Below are positions 1 through 6,742 of a DNA stretch of 64,000 bases, in pieces. The position numbers and the translations under genes were made by a program. The DNA lies in contig NZ_SEOO01000019.1 of NCBI RefSeq assembly GCF_004152865.1, forward strand, positions 1-64,000. The letters run 5' to 3'. Each line of letters starts with the position of its first letter. The stretch's first letter is position 1. Under the pieces are notes generated by a model. That model did not search any database. It saw only the letters and a program-made list of their open reading frames with translations, and was not told where the DNA came from. Origin of the DNA: Sphingobium cupriresistens. GTDB taxonomy: Bacteria; Pseudomonadota; Alphaproteobacteria; Sphingomonadales; Sphingomonadaceae.

Positions 1-1
1 G

Positions 2-112
2 GACATGCTTAGCCAAGCACGTCTCACGACCAAGGCCTGGCACCAATTCCTCGATGACTTTATCAACGATCCCGAGCTCGCCGCGCGCTTCAAGGCCCAT
101 AAGCCGCGGTAA
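2..112 (+). CDS. 3' end of an unidentified gene (partial, cut by window start)
   Basis: An open frame enters from the left edge and ends at TAA 110-112, giving 36 residues that finish LDDFINDPELAARFKAHKPR. The codon choice is typical of a high-GC genome (mostly GCC, AAG, CTC, GAC), so it looks translated rather than random. I do not recognise the family. It stops about 20 bases before sequence that belongs to a photolyase in another frame, so this tail and the photolyase remnant have probably been joined by a deletion or rearrangement. It could be chance, because only the tail is visible. Confidence 0.4.
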   Translation, partial: DMLSQARLTTKAWHQFLDDFINDPELAARFKAHKPR

Positions 113-131
113 CAATCGGACGGTTACGGTG

Positions 132-494
132 CATGTCTGGTATCTGGAAGTCTATGCCGACGCCTATGAATGGGTCGAGCTGCCCAATACGATCGGCATG
201 AGCCAGTTTGCCGACGGCGGCCTGCTGGGATCGAAGCCCTATGCGGCGGGCGGCGCGTATATCAACAGGATGTCGGATTATTGCGGCACATGCCGCTATG
301 ACGTGAAGCAGCGGATTGGCGAAGATGCCTGTCCGTTCAATGCGCTCTACTGGGATTTCCTGGCGCGTAACGAGAGTGCGCTGGGACGCAATGTCCGGCT
401 CGCCATGCCATACCGCAACTGGGCGCGGATGGACGAGCAGAACCGCGCCGCCACGCGGGCGCAGGCGGCGCGGTTCCTGGCTTCACTGGATTAG
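132..494 (+). pseudogene. 5'-truncated FeS-type photolyase/cryptochrome (PhrB/CryB family) remnant
   Basis: The frame from about 132 to the TAG at 492-494 encodes the C-terminal ~120 residues of the iron-sulphur bacterial cryptochrome/photolyase family (PhrB/CryB, 'photolyase-related protein'). Seen: WYLEVYADAYEWVELPNT, SQFADGG and the Cys-rich DYCGTCRYDV..DACPFN block, which supplies three of the four [4Fe-4S] ligands. The first ligand, the FAD pocket and the antenna domain (about 380 residues) are missing. The frame stays open upstream only to an ATG at 54, and that stretch does not resemble the family. The normal protein is about 500 residues, so this is a non-functional 3' fragment. Its stop overlaps the stop of the convergent antiporter gene by two bases. 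Confidence 0.8.
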
Positions 495-2128
495 GCCGCG
501 CCGCACAGCGCCAGCATCCGGTTGGCCAGTTCACGTTCGCCCATCACGACATGGGGGACGCCCAGCCCCTGAAGATAGTCGACCTCCGCATCGCTGTGCG
601 CGCGGGCGACGACATCCAGATCAGGATTGAGGTGGCGGGCATGTTCGTGGATCGCCCCGCCCTCAAAGCCTTCGGGCACCGCGATCAGCAGGCGGCGCGC
701 CTTGGTCACGCCGGCGGCGTTGAGATGGCGGTCCTCCAGCGCATTGCCGCGCACAACGGACAGGCCGGCCTCCTGCGCCTCATCCGCCTTCTCCGGGTCA
801 TCCTCTATCACGATGAAGGGGATGTCGCGCCGGGTGAGGCCAAGCGCGATCAGCTTGCCCACACGGCCATAGCCGATGAGTATGATATGGCCGACCGCGG
901 GCCGGGCCGCAGCGACCCGTGCGGCTTCATCGTCCACCTCCTCCTGCTTGCGGTCGCGCACGACCAGCGAGAAGAGGATGGGATTGAGGAAGATCGACAC
1001 GATCGCGCCGGCCAGGATCAGGTCGCGGGCGTCGGCCGGGAGGACGCCAAGCCCGGTGCCGAGCGAGGCGAGGATGAAGGAAAATTCGCCGATCTGCGCC
1101 AGGCTGACCGCGATGGTGAGCGCTGTGTCGTTGGGATAGCGGAACAGGCGGACGATGGCATAGGCGGCGATCGATTTGCCCACGACGATGATCGCGACGG
1201 TGGCCAGCAGCGGCAGCGGCTGTTCCCACAGGACGGCGGGATTGAACAACATGCCCACCGACACGAAGAACAGCACGGCGAAGGCGTCGCGCAGGGGGAG
1301 CGTTTCCTCCGTCGCGCGGCGGCTCAGGGGCGTTTCGCCCAGGATCATGCCGGCGAAGAAGGCGCCCAGCGCGAACGACACGTCGAACGCATAGGCCGCG
1401 CCGAACGCCACGCCCAGCGCGATCGCCAGGACCGCGAGGCGGAACAGCTCGCGCGATCCGGTGTGGACGACCCAGTGCAGCGCCCAGGGGATGACGCGGC
1501 GGCCCACCACCAGCATCAGCGCGACGAAGCCCGCGACCTTGAGCAGGGTGCCGACCAGCGGCGCGATCAACGCCCCCGCGCCCCCGCCCGCGTCGGCGCT
1601 GTTGATGACGTTGGCGAGCGCGGGCAGCAGGACGAGCGCCAGGACCATCACCAGATCCTCCACGATCAGCCAGCCGACCGCGACGCGGCCGCGCCGCGTT
1701 TCGACCAGGTCGCCGCCCTGGAGGGCGCGCAGCAGGACGACGGTGCTGGCGACCGAGAGCGCAAGGCCAAAGACGATCCCGCCCATCAGCGGCCAGCCCA
1801 TGAGGTGAGAGAGGCCCATGCCGAGCAGGGTCGCCACCGCGATCTGCACCAGCGCGCCGGGCACCGCGATATTCTTGACCGAAAGAAGATCCTTGAGCGA
1901 AAAATGCAGGCCGACGCCGAACATCAGCAGGATGACGCCGATTTCGGCCAGTTCGTTGGCGAGGCCCGCATCGGCGACGAAGCCGGGGGTGAAGGGGCCG
2001 ACCATGATGCCGGCGACGAGGTAGCCGACCAGCGGCGAGAGTTTGAGGCGATGGGCGATAGCGCCCATGATGAAGGCGACGACGAGACCGGCGACGATAG
2101 TGCCGATCAGGGGCGTGTGATGGGGCAT
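491..2128 (-). CDS. Monovalent cation:proton antiporter-2 family (Kef/YbaL type) with TrkA-N domain
   Basis: A 545-residue inner-membrane antiporter of the CPA2 family, expected to exchange K+ or Na+ for protons. Residues 1-385 form about 12 hydrophobic segments and include the family-typical GYLVAGIMVGP near the N-terminus and FGVGLHFSLKDL. The C-terminus (about 410-545) is an RCK/TrkA-N nucleotide-binding domain with the Rossmann motif IGYGRVG near 420 and an acidic strand end (VIEDD). That domain normally gates Kef proteins by NAD(H) or glutathione adducts. The arrangement matches E. coli YbaL/RosB. No KefF/KefG-like ancillary gene is adjacent. The start ATG is at 2126-2128. Confidence 0.9.
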   Translation of the reverse strand: MPHHTPLIGTIVAGLVVAFIMGAIAHRLKLSPLVGYLVAGIMVGPFTPGFVADAGLANELAEIGVILLMFGVGLHFSLKDLLSVKNIAVPGALVQIAVATLLGMGLSHLMGWPLMGGIVFGLALSVASTVVLLRALQGGDLVETRRGRVAVGWLIVEDLVMVLALVLLPALANVINSADAGGGAGALIAPLVGTLLKVAGFVALMLVVGRRVIPWALHWVVHTGSRELFRLAVLAIALGVAFGAAYAFDVSFALGAFFAGMILGETPLSRRATEETLPLRDAFAVLFFVSVGMLFNPAVLWEQPLPLLATVAIIVVGKSIAAYAIVRLFRYPNDTALTIAVSLAQIGEFSFILASLGTGLGVLPADARDLILAGAIVSIFLNPILFSLVVRDRKQEEVDDEAARVAAARPAVGHIILIGYGRVGKLIALGLTRRDIPFIVIEDDPEKADEAQEAGLSVVRGNALEDRHLNAAGVTKARRLLIAVPEGFEGGAIHEHARHLNPDLDVVARAHSDAEVDYLQGLGVPHVVMGERELANRMLALCGAA

Positions 2129-2195
2129 GGGTGGCTTTCGATATGCGGCTGCCGACGGCGCGCTATGGGCCGCGCCGTCGTACAGTCTAACATGA

Positions 2196-2321
2196 TTATT
2201 CTCGGACGGTCATCATCACCGCGGACAGACCTGCGGCGGCGACGGCCAGACCGGACATGACGGCGGGCATGAACCACCAGGGCGGGCGGCGACGGGTGCG
2301 CCGTGCTTTCCTGCGAGCCAT
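2196..2321 (-). CDS. Small basic single-pass membrane protein
   Basis: A 41-residue product starting at ATG 2319-2321, chosen because a good Shine-Dalgarno (GAAGGAG) lies 7 bases upstream; an upstream in-frame start at 2399 would overlap the next gene and lacks one. The N-terminus is strongly basic (MARRKARRTRRRPPWW). A single hydrophobic helix follows (about residues 17-37), then a short VRE tail, so it should insert with the basic end in the cytoplasm. No family is recognised. Too small for homology to be judged by eye. Confidence 0.55.
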   Translation of the reverse strand: MARRKARRTRRRPPWWFMPAVMSGLAVAAAGLSAVMMTVRE

Positions 2322-2376
2322 GGGATGCTCCTTCTTCCGACGAATGCCCGCAAGGTGCGGGCGAAGACGCGAATCG

Positions 2377-2772
2377 TCAGGAAGCGGCAGGCGGCGCACG
2401 GGCGCGACGGGTGCGCGCCGGGGCGAAGGAACGGGGATTTTGGGAAGGACGAGCGGCGGAAGCGATCCGCCTAACGTGAAGGCCGGCCAGCAGGATGATC
2501 GCGAGGGCGAGAGCGAGAATCAGGGGCGGCGCGCCGTCGCCATCGGGGCGCGGCGCAGCGACTAACTGCGCGGCGGCCTGGGCGCGCGCCTTGAGCACGA
2601 CGTCAGTGGTGGCGGGATTGAAAGCCGATCCCGTGGCGCGGCTGAGCGGTGGCCCCAGCGGCGCCAGCGCGGACAATAAAGTCACCAGAATCAGCGTCCA
2701 CAAGGCGATCAGGACAGGCAGGCGCAGGATCGCGACCTTCCCATTCCATCCCTGCCCCATGGCGTGCCGCAT
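2377..2772 (-). CDS. Hypothetical membrane protein
   Basis: 131 residues with two hydrophobic segments (about 17-38, LPVLIALWTLILVTLLSAL, and about 83-100, LILALALAIILLAGLHV). They are separated by an Ala/Pro-rich loop and followed by a basic Arg/Pro/Ala-rich tail, presumably cytoplasmic. I do not recognise a family. It is on the same strand as the small basic membrane protein downstream and may be co-transcribed with it. Its 5' end lies 66 bases from the left target duplication of the IS element, so its original upstream region has been separated from it. Confidence 0.55.
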   Translation of the reverse strand: MRHAMGQGWNGKVAILRLPVLIALWTLILVTLLSALAPLGPPLSRATGSAFNPATTDVVLKARAQAAAQLVAAPRPDGDGAPPLILALALAIILLAGLHVRRIASAARPSQNPRSFAPARTRRARAPPAAS

Positions 2773-2837
2773 ATATAGTCGCTATCCCTTGTTCGCCGCC
2801 AAGATAGGCCTGGTGACGCGGTAAAACCACCCCCATC

Positions 2838-2845
2838 CTGCGCCG
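2838..2845. repeat. Left copy of 8-bp target-site duplication (CTGCGCCG)
   Basis: CTGCGCCG lies immediately outside the left terminal repeat and is repeated exactly at 5643-5650 outside the right one. An 8-bp duplication fits IS1-family transposition. Confidence 0.85.
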
Positions 2846-2869
2846 GGTAGTGTCTCAGTTTGAATTTTG
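2846..2869 (+). repeat. Left terminal inverted repeat of the IS element
   Basis: 24 bases starting GGTAGTGTCTCAG, perfectly complementary to 5619-5642. The match breaks at the 25th base (A on the left, G on the right after inversion). Confidence 0.92.
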
Positions 2870-2932
2870 ACGCCTGCCCTGTCGCATCCGGCCGTCACTT
2901 CTTGTATGCTTAGCGGACAGGATGGAGGCGAT

Positions 2933-3103
2933 ATGGTAGGCTGGGAAAAGATATTGGCTATGCCGGGCGCGAGTGGCACCGCCGCCGACTTTGCTAGAAT
3001 GACATCATTGTCGGAGGGGCATATCCGCCGTGTGCTTAATCACATGACTACTACCAAACAGGTTGCGCTTGTGAGTTCCTCTCCCAATGTGTGGCGCGTC
3101 TGA
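2933..3103 (+). CDS. Small winged-helix-like protein carried by the IS element
   Basis: A 56-residue product beginning MVGWEKILAM, preceded by GGAGG at 2924-2928. A longer start at 2906 is possible. The stretch GTAADFARMTSLSEGHIRRVLNHMTTTKQVALVSS has the helix-turn-helix plus wing layout of short MarR/ArsR-like DNA-binding domains: helix, turn at SEGH, recognition helix RRVLNHM, then a beta wing. That assignment is from pattern only. Its TGA (3101-3103) overlaps the ATG of the next gene (TGATG), so the two are translationally coupled. A role in regulating the element is an inference. Confidence 0.55.
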   Translation: MVGWEKILAMPGASGTAADFARMTSLSEGHIRRVLNHMTTTKQVALVSSSPNVWRV

Positions 3104-3360
3104 TGCCTAAAGGCCCCCACGGAGAGAAGCGCCCCGCCGATGTGATCGGCAACGCCATCAAAATCGCCCGTATTGCTACGGGCGAGGAAGAGGATGAACG
3201 CGAGCCGCTCAAATCTGCCGCCGCCGAGCTAGGCAGCAAGGGCGGCAAGGCGCGGGCGCGATCCCTGAACGAAGCGGAGCGCAGCGCAATAGCGAAGAAG
3301 GCTGCATCTGCTAGGTGGAAAAAAGATTCCCCTGCTCCGGTTGAGAAAGAGCGTTCATAG
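3103..3360 (+). CDS. Small basic protein with GSKGGKARA..AKKAASARW repeat, IS passenger
   Basis: 85 residues from ATG 3103-3105, coupled to the preceding gene by a one-base overlap. The C-terminal half reads LGSKGGKARARSLNEAERS followed by AIAKKAASARWKK. This is the motif of a widespread group of short plasmid and phage proteins often labelled histone-H1-like or RNA-binding; I know of no proven function. The N-terminal half has an acidic patch (GEEEDEREP). The last 50 bases overlap the 3' end of the convergent ATPase gene. Nucleic-acid binding is likely from composition but unproven. Confidence 0.6.
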   Translation: MPKGPHGEKRPADVIGNAIKIARIATGEEEDEREPLKSAAAELGSKGGKARARSLNEAERSAIAKKAASARWKKDSPAPVEKERS

Positions 3361-4561
3361 CATCCTCGGACAGGAAGCCATCTGTAATTCCGCGCATAAT
3401 GACGTAAGGCTGCATCGCAGGATTGCGAAAGCGATAGCGATGGGTTCGCGCGCCGCCCTGTTGAGTTAACACGTTGCCTCTCTTGGCACTCGCCAATTCT
3501 TTTAGATTATCGTTAAAATACTCGACTTTAGTCTCTTTCTTGAGAACTGATGACAGCGGGATTTCAACTTCTTTTGGTGTAAAGTAACCTACCTCATCAG
3601 ACTGCGCCATCGCACACGCCATTAGAATCTGTCTATACCTTGCACGTGTATGATTGCTGTGAGTAGCCACTTGATATTCTGTCTTTAGGCTATTTTGGTT
3701 ACTATTCACGACAGCATCAATTGCGGCGTCTGCATCGGCCTCACTAATTCTTAGCGACCTGCGATTTATGGCAGATAGAACAGCTTCCCGGCCTAAGCCA
3801 TGAGCAAAGGCTGGCAAGCCTTTCGTGAGATTGATGATCTTCCATTTCGCATCGCCTTCAATCGTCATTCCCAGTTGCCGAATACGACCTTCCACAATGT
3901 CTTTGGTTTCTTCGGTGTCCATGCGGGGCATAAGCACCTCCTCTGTGCACCGAGTTATGGATTGATGGCCTTCAATGAGATCAGCCACGCTATCACTGAT
4001 GCCGACTATAATGACGGTGGCTTTGATGCCATCATCCGATAGAGCCTTGATAGTTTCTGCCATCAATCGCGATGTATCTTTGTCTTGAACAAGGTTAAAC
4101 TCGTCTATTACGATAATAGGAATATCATTTTCATTAAATAATGATAATTCACGCACGACATCTGACGGCTTAACCCCTTCTGAATAAAGATCAGATACAG
4201 TGTTCAGTCTCTGGCCATCTTCAGTATCTGCGATGAACTTTATTTCTCTAAAAACTTCCATCCATATTGTTGAAAATGTATCTGATGAGAATGCTGCCTT
4301 TCTAACATAACGCACTACAGAGGTTCGAACCGGAACCATTAGTTTGATAATTTGGGATATGGAGGTTTTACCAACACCCGGTTCGCCATAAATAATGGCA
4401 TGGCGCCCGCGTTCTCCGATCACATCAAGCAGCTTTATTATCTGTTCACGACGCCCGGCGAACATATCAGCCAAGGTGATCGGGGCAGATGGCGTAAATA
4501 GCTCCGACGCCTCAAAACGCTTCGCTCGCCAATCATCCTCGGTCATCGCCTGCTTTGCCAT
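3311..4561 (-). CDS. AAA+ ATPase (Orc/Cdc6- or TniB-like) encoded within the IS element
   Basis: 416 residues from ATG 4559-4561 (MAKQAMTEDDW), chosen for the AAGG 9-12 bases upstream; a longer frame runs to 5086 but would cross the transposase. Walker A GEPGVGKTS is at about 59-67 and Walker B IIVIDEF at about 149-155, followed by a sensor-1-like strand (TVIIVGISDS). The 340-390 region resembles a winged helix, giving the AAA-plus-wHTH layout of Orc1/Cdc6 and of transposition ATPases such as TniB. The tail ends QGNLFST, which fits the QxxLF beta-clamp-binding pattern. It faces away from the transposase across a 105-bp gap. A target-selection or regulatory role is inference; a host-defence cargo is an alternative. 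Confidence 0.75.
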   Translation of the reverse strand: MAKQAMTEDDWRAKRFEASELFTPSAPITLADMFAGRREQIIKLLDVIGERGRHAIIYGEPGVGKTSISQIIKLMVPVRTSVVRYVRKAAFSSDTFSTIWMEVFREIKFIADTEDGQRLNTVSDLYSEGVKPSDVVRELSLFNENDIPIIVIDEFNLVQDKDTSRLMAETIKALSDDGIKATVIIVGISDSVADLIEGHQSITRCTEEVLMPRMDTEETKDIVEGRIRQLGMTIEGDAKWKIINLTKGLPAFAHGLGREAVLSAINRRSLRISEADADAAIDAVVNSNQNSLKTEYQVATHSNHTRARYRQILMACAMAQSDEVGYFTPKEVEIPLSSVLKKETKVEYFNDNLKELASAKRGNVLTQQGGARTHRYRFRNPAMQPYVIMRGITDGFLSEDAMNALSQPEQGNLFST

Positions 4562-4568
4562 ATAAATG

Positions 4569-4600
4569 CCCTTACTTCTCTTAGTAAGGTGCATACTAAG
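4569..4600 (-). promoter_or_regulatory. Overlapping inverted repeats in the ATPase leader (operator or attenuator candidate)
   Basis: Two inverted repeats share a segment: CCTTACT/AGTAAGG (4569-4588, 6-base loop) and CTTAGTA/TACTAAG (4580-4600, 7-base loop). In the ATPase mRNA the first hairpin contains the AAGG that should be the ribosome binding site, 8 bases before the ATG. The second hairpin excludes the first. It could be a pair of overlapping protein-binding sites or an RNA switch; the sequence does not decide between them. Confidence 0.5.
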
Positions 4601-4666
4601 GGAAGTGACGGTTGAAAAGGGTGAAATATGCTTGCAGATTTGAATTAAGTTCATTATGAAATCGAT

Positions 4667-5542
4667 ATGAACAAGCTGCCCCACGCCAAGCGCATCCAAA
4701 TCCTCGCCATGCTGTGCGAAGGTTCCTCCATGCGCTCGATCAGTCGCGTTGCAGACGTGTCGATCAACACGGTTTCGAAGCTGCTGGTCGAAGCTGGCGA
4801 GGCAGCTCTGGCGATCCATGACGAAATGGTCCGCAACGTGAAGGCGTCGCGTATTCAGTGCGATGAAATCTGGTCGTTCTGCCATGCCAAGGAAAAGAAC
4901 GTCGCAACGGCGAAGGCCGCGCCGGAAGGCGCTGGCGACGTGTGGACGTGGACCGCCATTGATGCCGATACGAAGCTGATCGTCGCCTATCATGTCGGCA
5001 ATCGTTCTGGCGAAGATGCCATGTATCTCATGGATGATCTGCGCGGACGCCTCGCCAACCGCGTCCAGCTCACCACAGACGGGCATCGCGCCTATCTAGA
5101 GGCGGTGGAAGGGGCTTTCGGTGCGGACGTGGACTTTGCCCAGCTTGTGAAGCTCTACGGCCCTACGATTGCCGCGCCAGGCCGCTATAGCCCCGCTGAG
5201 TGCATTGGCGCGAAGAAGGTTCGCGTCGAAGGCAATCCCGACATCAAGCATGTCTCGACCAGTTATGTGGAGCGCCAGAACCTCACCATGCGCATGTCCA
5301 TGCGTCGCTTTACCCGCCTCACCAACGCATTCTCAAAGAAGCTGGACAACCACATTCACGCGCTGGCGCTCTACTTCGTGTTCTACAACTTCACCCGCAT
5401 CCATAAGACGCTGCGCATGTCGCCTGCGATGGCTGCTGGCATCACTGATCGCCTCTGGGCGCTGGATGATGTTATTGCCAAGATTGACGCCATGGCACCG
5501 GCCCCCAAGGCGCGCGGGCCTTACAAAAAGCGGGAGGCATGA
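4667..5542 (+). CDS. IS1-family-like DDE transposase
   Basis: A 291-residue transposase in one uninterrupted frame, unlike classic IS1, which needs a -1 frameshift between insA and insB. The N-terminal 1-45 is a helix-turn-helix ([19 protein letters not shown]). The catalytic triad is visible as D66 (CDEIWSF), D138 (TTDGHRAYL) and E202 ([11 protein letters not shown]), with the R-x4-F-S-K motif that often follows the glutamate in IS1 relatives ([11 protein letters not shown]). The tail is basic (PYKKREA). The gene lies entirely between the terminal repeats and reads towards the right end. All key residues are present, so it is probably active. Confidence 0.88.
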   Translation: MNKLPHAKRIQILAMLCEGSSMRSISRVADVSINTVSKLLVEAGEAALAIHDEMVRNVKASRIQCDEIWSFCHAKEKNVATAKAAPEGAGDVWTWTAIDADTKLIVAYHVGNRSGEDAMYLMDDLRGRLANRVQLTTDGHRAYLEAVEGAFGADVDFAQLVKLYGPTIAAPGRYSPAECIGAKKVRVEGNPDIKHVSTSYVERQNLTMRMSMRRFTRLTNAFSKKLDNHIHALALYFVFYNFTRIHKTLRMSPAMAAGITDRLWALDDVIAKIDAMAPAPKARGPYKKREA

Positions 5543-5551
5543 TATATAGGT

Positions 5552-5615
5552 GGCGAGCCAGCGGAAGCCGCGTCGTCACTTCGGGTGGTCGTGCGCCTAG
5601 GTCCGCTGGCTCGCC
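5552..5615 (+). repeat. Subterminal GC-rich inverted repeat at the right end of the IS
   Basis: A perfect 14-bp inverted repeat (GGCGAGCCAGCGGA at 5552-5565, TCCGCTGGCTCGCC at 5602-5615) with a 36-base loop. It sits between the transposase stop and the right terminal repeat. No T-run follows, so a plain intrinsic terminator is doubtful. It could be a transposase-binding or end-structure signal, or block outward or inward transcription. Confidence 0.55.
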
Positions 5616-5618
5616 TGC

Positions 5619-5642
5619 CAAAATTCAAACTGAGACACTACC
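5619..5642 (-). repeat. Right terminal inverted repeat of the IS element
   Basis: 24 bases ending CTGAGACACTACC, the exact reverse complement of 2846-2869. Confidence 0.92.
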
Positions 5643-5650
5643 CTGCGCCG
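5643..5650. repeat. Right copy of 8-bp target-site duplication (CTGCGCCG)
   Basis: Identical to 2838-2845. Removing the element and one copy restores a continuous sequence leading into the rplU promoter region. Confidence 0.85.
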
Positions 5651-5657
5651 CCATCGG

Positions 5658-5686
5658 TTGACAGGTGCGAGTCATTCCACTAACGG
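5658..5686 (+). promoter_or_regulatory. Probable rplU-rpmA promoter
   Basis: A consensus -35 box TTGACA (5658-5663) is followed after 17 bases by TAACGG (5681-5686), a weak -10. It is 82 bases upstream of the rplU ATG. The IS element ends only 15 bases before the -35, so any upstream activating sequence has been replaced. The assignment rests on the -35 and the spacing only. Confidence 0.4.
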
Positions 5687-5768
5687 GCCACATTCCCGCG
5701 CGGGTCGGCTAAGGCGTCATGTCTTTGGTGAGCTGCGTAAAGCAGATTTGAACGAGAAGAGACAAGCC

Positions 5769-6134
5769 ATGTTCGCTATCGTGCGCACAGGCGGCAAGCA
5801 GTATCGCGTCGCCGCCGGAGACAAGATCGTCGTTGAAAAGATGGCTGGCGAAGCCGGCGACCAGGTGACGCTGGGCGATGTCCTGCTGGCCGGCGAAGGC
5901 GGCGACCTGAAGGACGTAGCCAAGTTGACCGTTGCGGCGGAAATCATCGCGCAGGCGAAGGGCGAGAAGGTCATCGTCTTCAAGAAGCGTCGCCGTCACA
6001 ATTATCGCCGCAAGAACGGCCATCGCCAGAATCACACGATCCTGCGCATCCTGTCGATCGGCGGCGAAAGCAAGAAGGCCGACAAGGCCGCCGCCAAGAC
6101 CCAAGACGCAGCGCCGGCTGCTGCCGAAGCCTGA
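5769..6134 (+). CDS. rplU: 50S ribosomal protein L21
   Basis: 121 residues starting [14 protein letters not shown], the invariant L21 N-terminus; the frame opens further upstream but the alignment and the purine-rich GAGAAGAG before 5769 fix the start. The core ends with [15 protein letters not shown], the 23S rRNA-binding basic loop. A 20-odd-residue Lys/Ala/Pro-rich tail ([20 protein letters not shown]) extends past the E. coli length of 103, as is common in alphaproteobacteria. rpmA follows after 34 bases in the usual rplU-rpmA operon. Confidence 0.97.
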   Translation: MFAIVRTGGKQYRVAAGDKIVVEKMAGEAGDQVTLGDVLLAGEGGDLKDVAKLTVAAEIIAQAKGEKVIVFKKRRRHNYRRKNGHRQNHTILRILSIGGESKKADKAAAKTQDAAPAAAEA

Positions 6135-6168
6135 TCGCTTCCGGCCAGATATTCCAGGAGTTTAGACA

Positions 6169-6438
6169 ATGGCACATAAAAAAGCTGGCGGTTCGTCGCG
6201 CAACGGTCGCGATTCTGAGTCGAAGCGCCTTGGCGTGAAGAAGTTCGGCGGTCAGGAAGTGATCGGCGGCAACATCATCATTCGCCAGCGCGGCACGCGC
6301 GTCTATCCGGGCCGCAATGTCGGCATCGGCAAGGACCACACGCTGTTCGCGCTGAACGAAGGCCGCGTGGTATTCCACACCGGCAAGCTTGGCCGCAAAT
6401 ATGTGTCGGTCGATGCACTGGCCCAGGCGGCCGAATAA
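6169..6438 (+). CDS. rpmA: 50S ribosomal protein L27
   Basis: 89 residues beginning [19 protein letters not shown], the conserved L27 N-terminus that reaches towards the peptidyl-transferase centre, followed by [20 protein letters not shown]. The length matches the family. GGAG at 6159-6162 precedes the ATG. It ends the rplU-rpmA operon, with a strong terminator 88 bases later. Confidence 0.97.
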   Translation: MAHKKAGGSSRNGRDSESKRLGVKKFGGQEVIGGNIIIRQRGTRVYPGRNVGIGKDHTLFALNEGRVVFHTGKLGRKYVSVDALAQAAE

Positions 6439-6525
6439 CGGACGATCGATGACGGATCGTCCCCCGCAATAGGGGCGATCCTCCCGGTAGGGCTTTGACA
6501 GCAACTGCCGGTTTTCGAGGGAAAC

Positions 6526-6558
6526 AAGGGGCGCTCCTTTCATGGGAGCGCCCCTTTT
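6526..6558 (+). terminator. Intrinsic terminator after rpmA
   Basis: A perfect 12-bp stem AAGGGGCGCTCC / GGAGCGCCCCTT (6526-6537, 6545-6556) with a 7-base loop, running into TTTT. The gap 6439-6742 otherwise holds only a weaker hairpin at 6440-6462 (GGACGATC/GATCGTCC) without a T-run, and a TTGACA at 6496-6501 with no convincing -10. Confidence 0.85.
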
Positions 6559-6742
6559 CCGTTGCCCGTTCCTTGCCGGAACGATGCTGACAGACAAGGG
6601 TGCATTTCTCTTCCGATTTCCCTCAAGCCTCTGGAACTCCACGTCTTCTCGCGCGTCTTGCGGGCGGGGATTCATCCAGAACCGCGCGTCGCGAAGTCGT
6701 CATGATTGGCGGCTAAGGGCGCAGACAAGAGGAGAGACGAGA

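Larger units (their letters stand above)
2846..5642. mobile_element. IS1-family-like insertion element with AAA+ ATPase and two small passenger genes
   Basis: A complete 2797-bp element bounded by perfect 24-bp terminal inverted repeats starting GGTAGTGTCTCAG (2846-2869 and 5619-5642) and flanked by an 8-bp direct duplication. The right part (4667-5542) encodes a DDE transposase reading outward. The left part carries two small plus-strand genes (2933-3360) and a divergent minus-strand AAA+ ATPase (3311-4561). The middle of the element is visibly AT-richer than the host genes. Classic IS1 is under 0.8 kb with no cargo, so this is a long, accessory-bearing derivative. Intact ends and duplication suggest recent insertion. 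Confidence 0.9.

Noticed and set aside
551..2260. Long plus-strand frame (569 codons) over the antiporter
   Set aside because: It is antisense to a clearly real membrane protein, with Arg/Asp/Gln-rich low-complexity product; a shadow of GC-rich codons.
4562..5086. N-terminal extension of the ATPase frame
   Set aside because: It runs antisense through the transposase start; the Shine-Dalgarno and AAA fold point to ATG 4559-4561.
2846..5642. Composite transposon or phage island
   Set aside because: There is one pair of ends, one transposase and one target duplication; no integrase, att site or phage genes.
5658..5768. N-terminal extension of L21
   Set aside because: It would begin with the -35 TTG of the promoter; L21 proteins start at MFAIV.
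6440..6462. Hairpin GGACGATC/GATCGTCC as rpmA terminator
   Set aside because: No T-run follows; the hairpin at 6526-6558 is far stronger.
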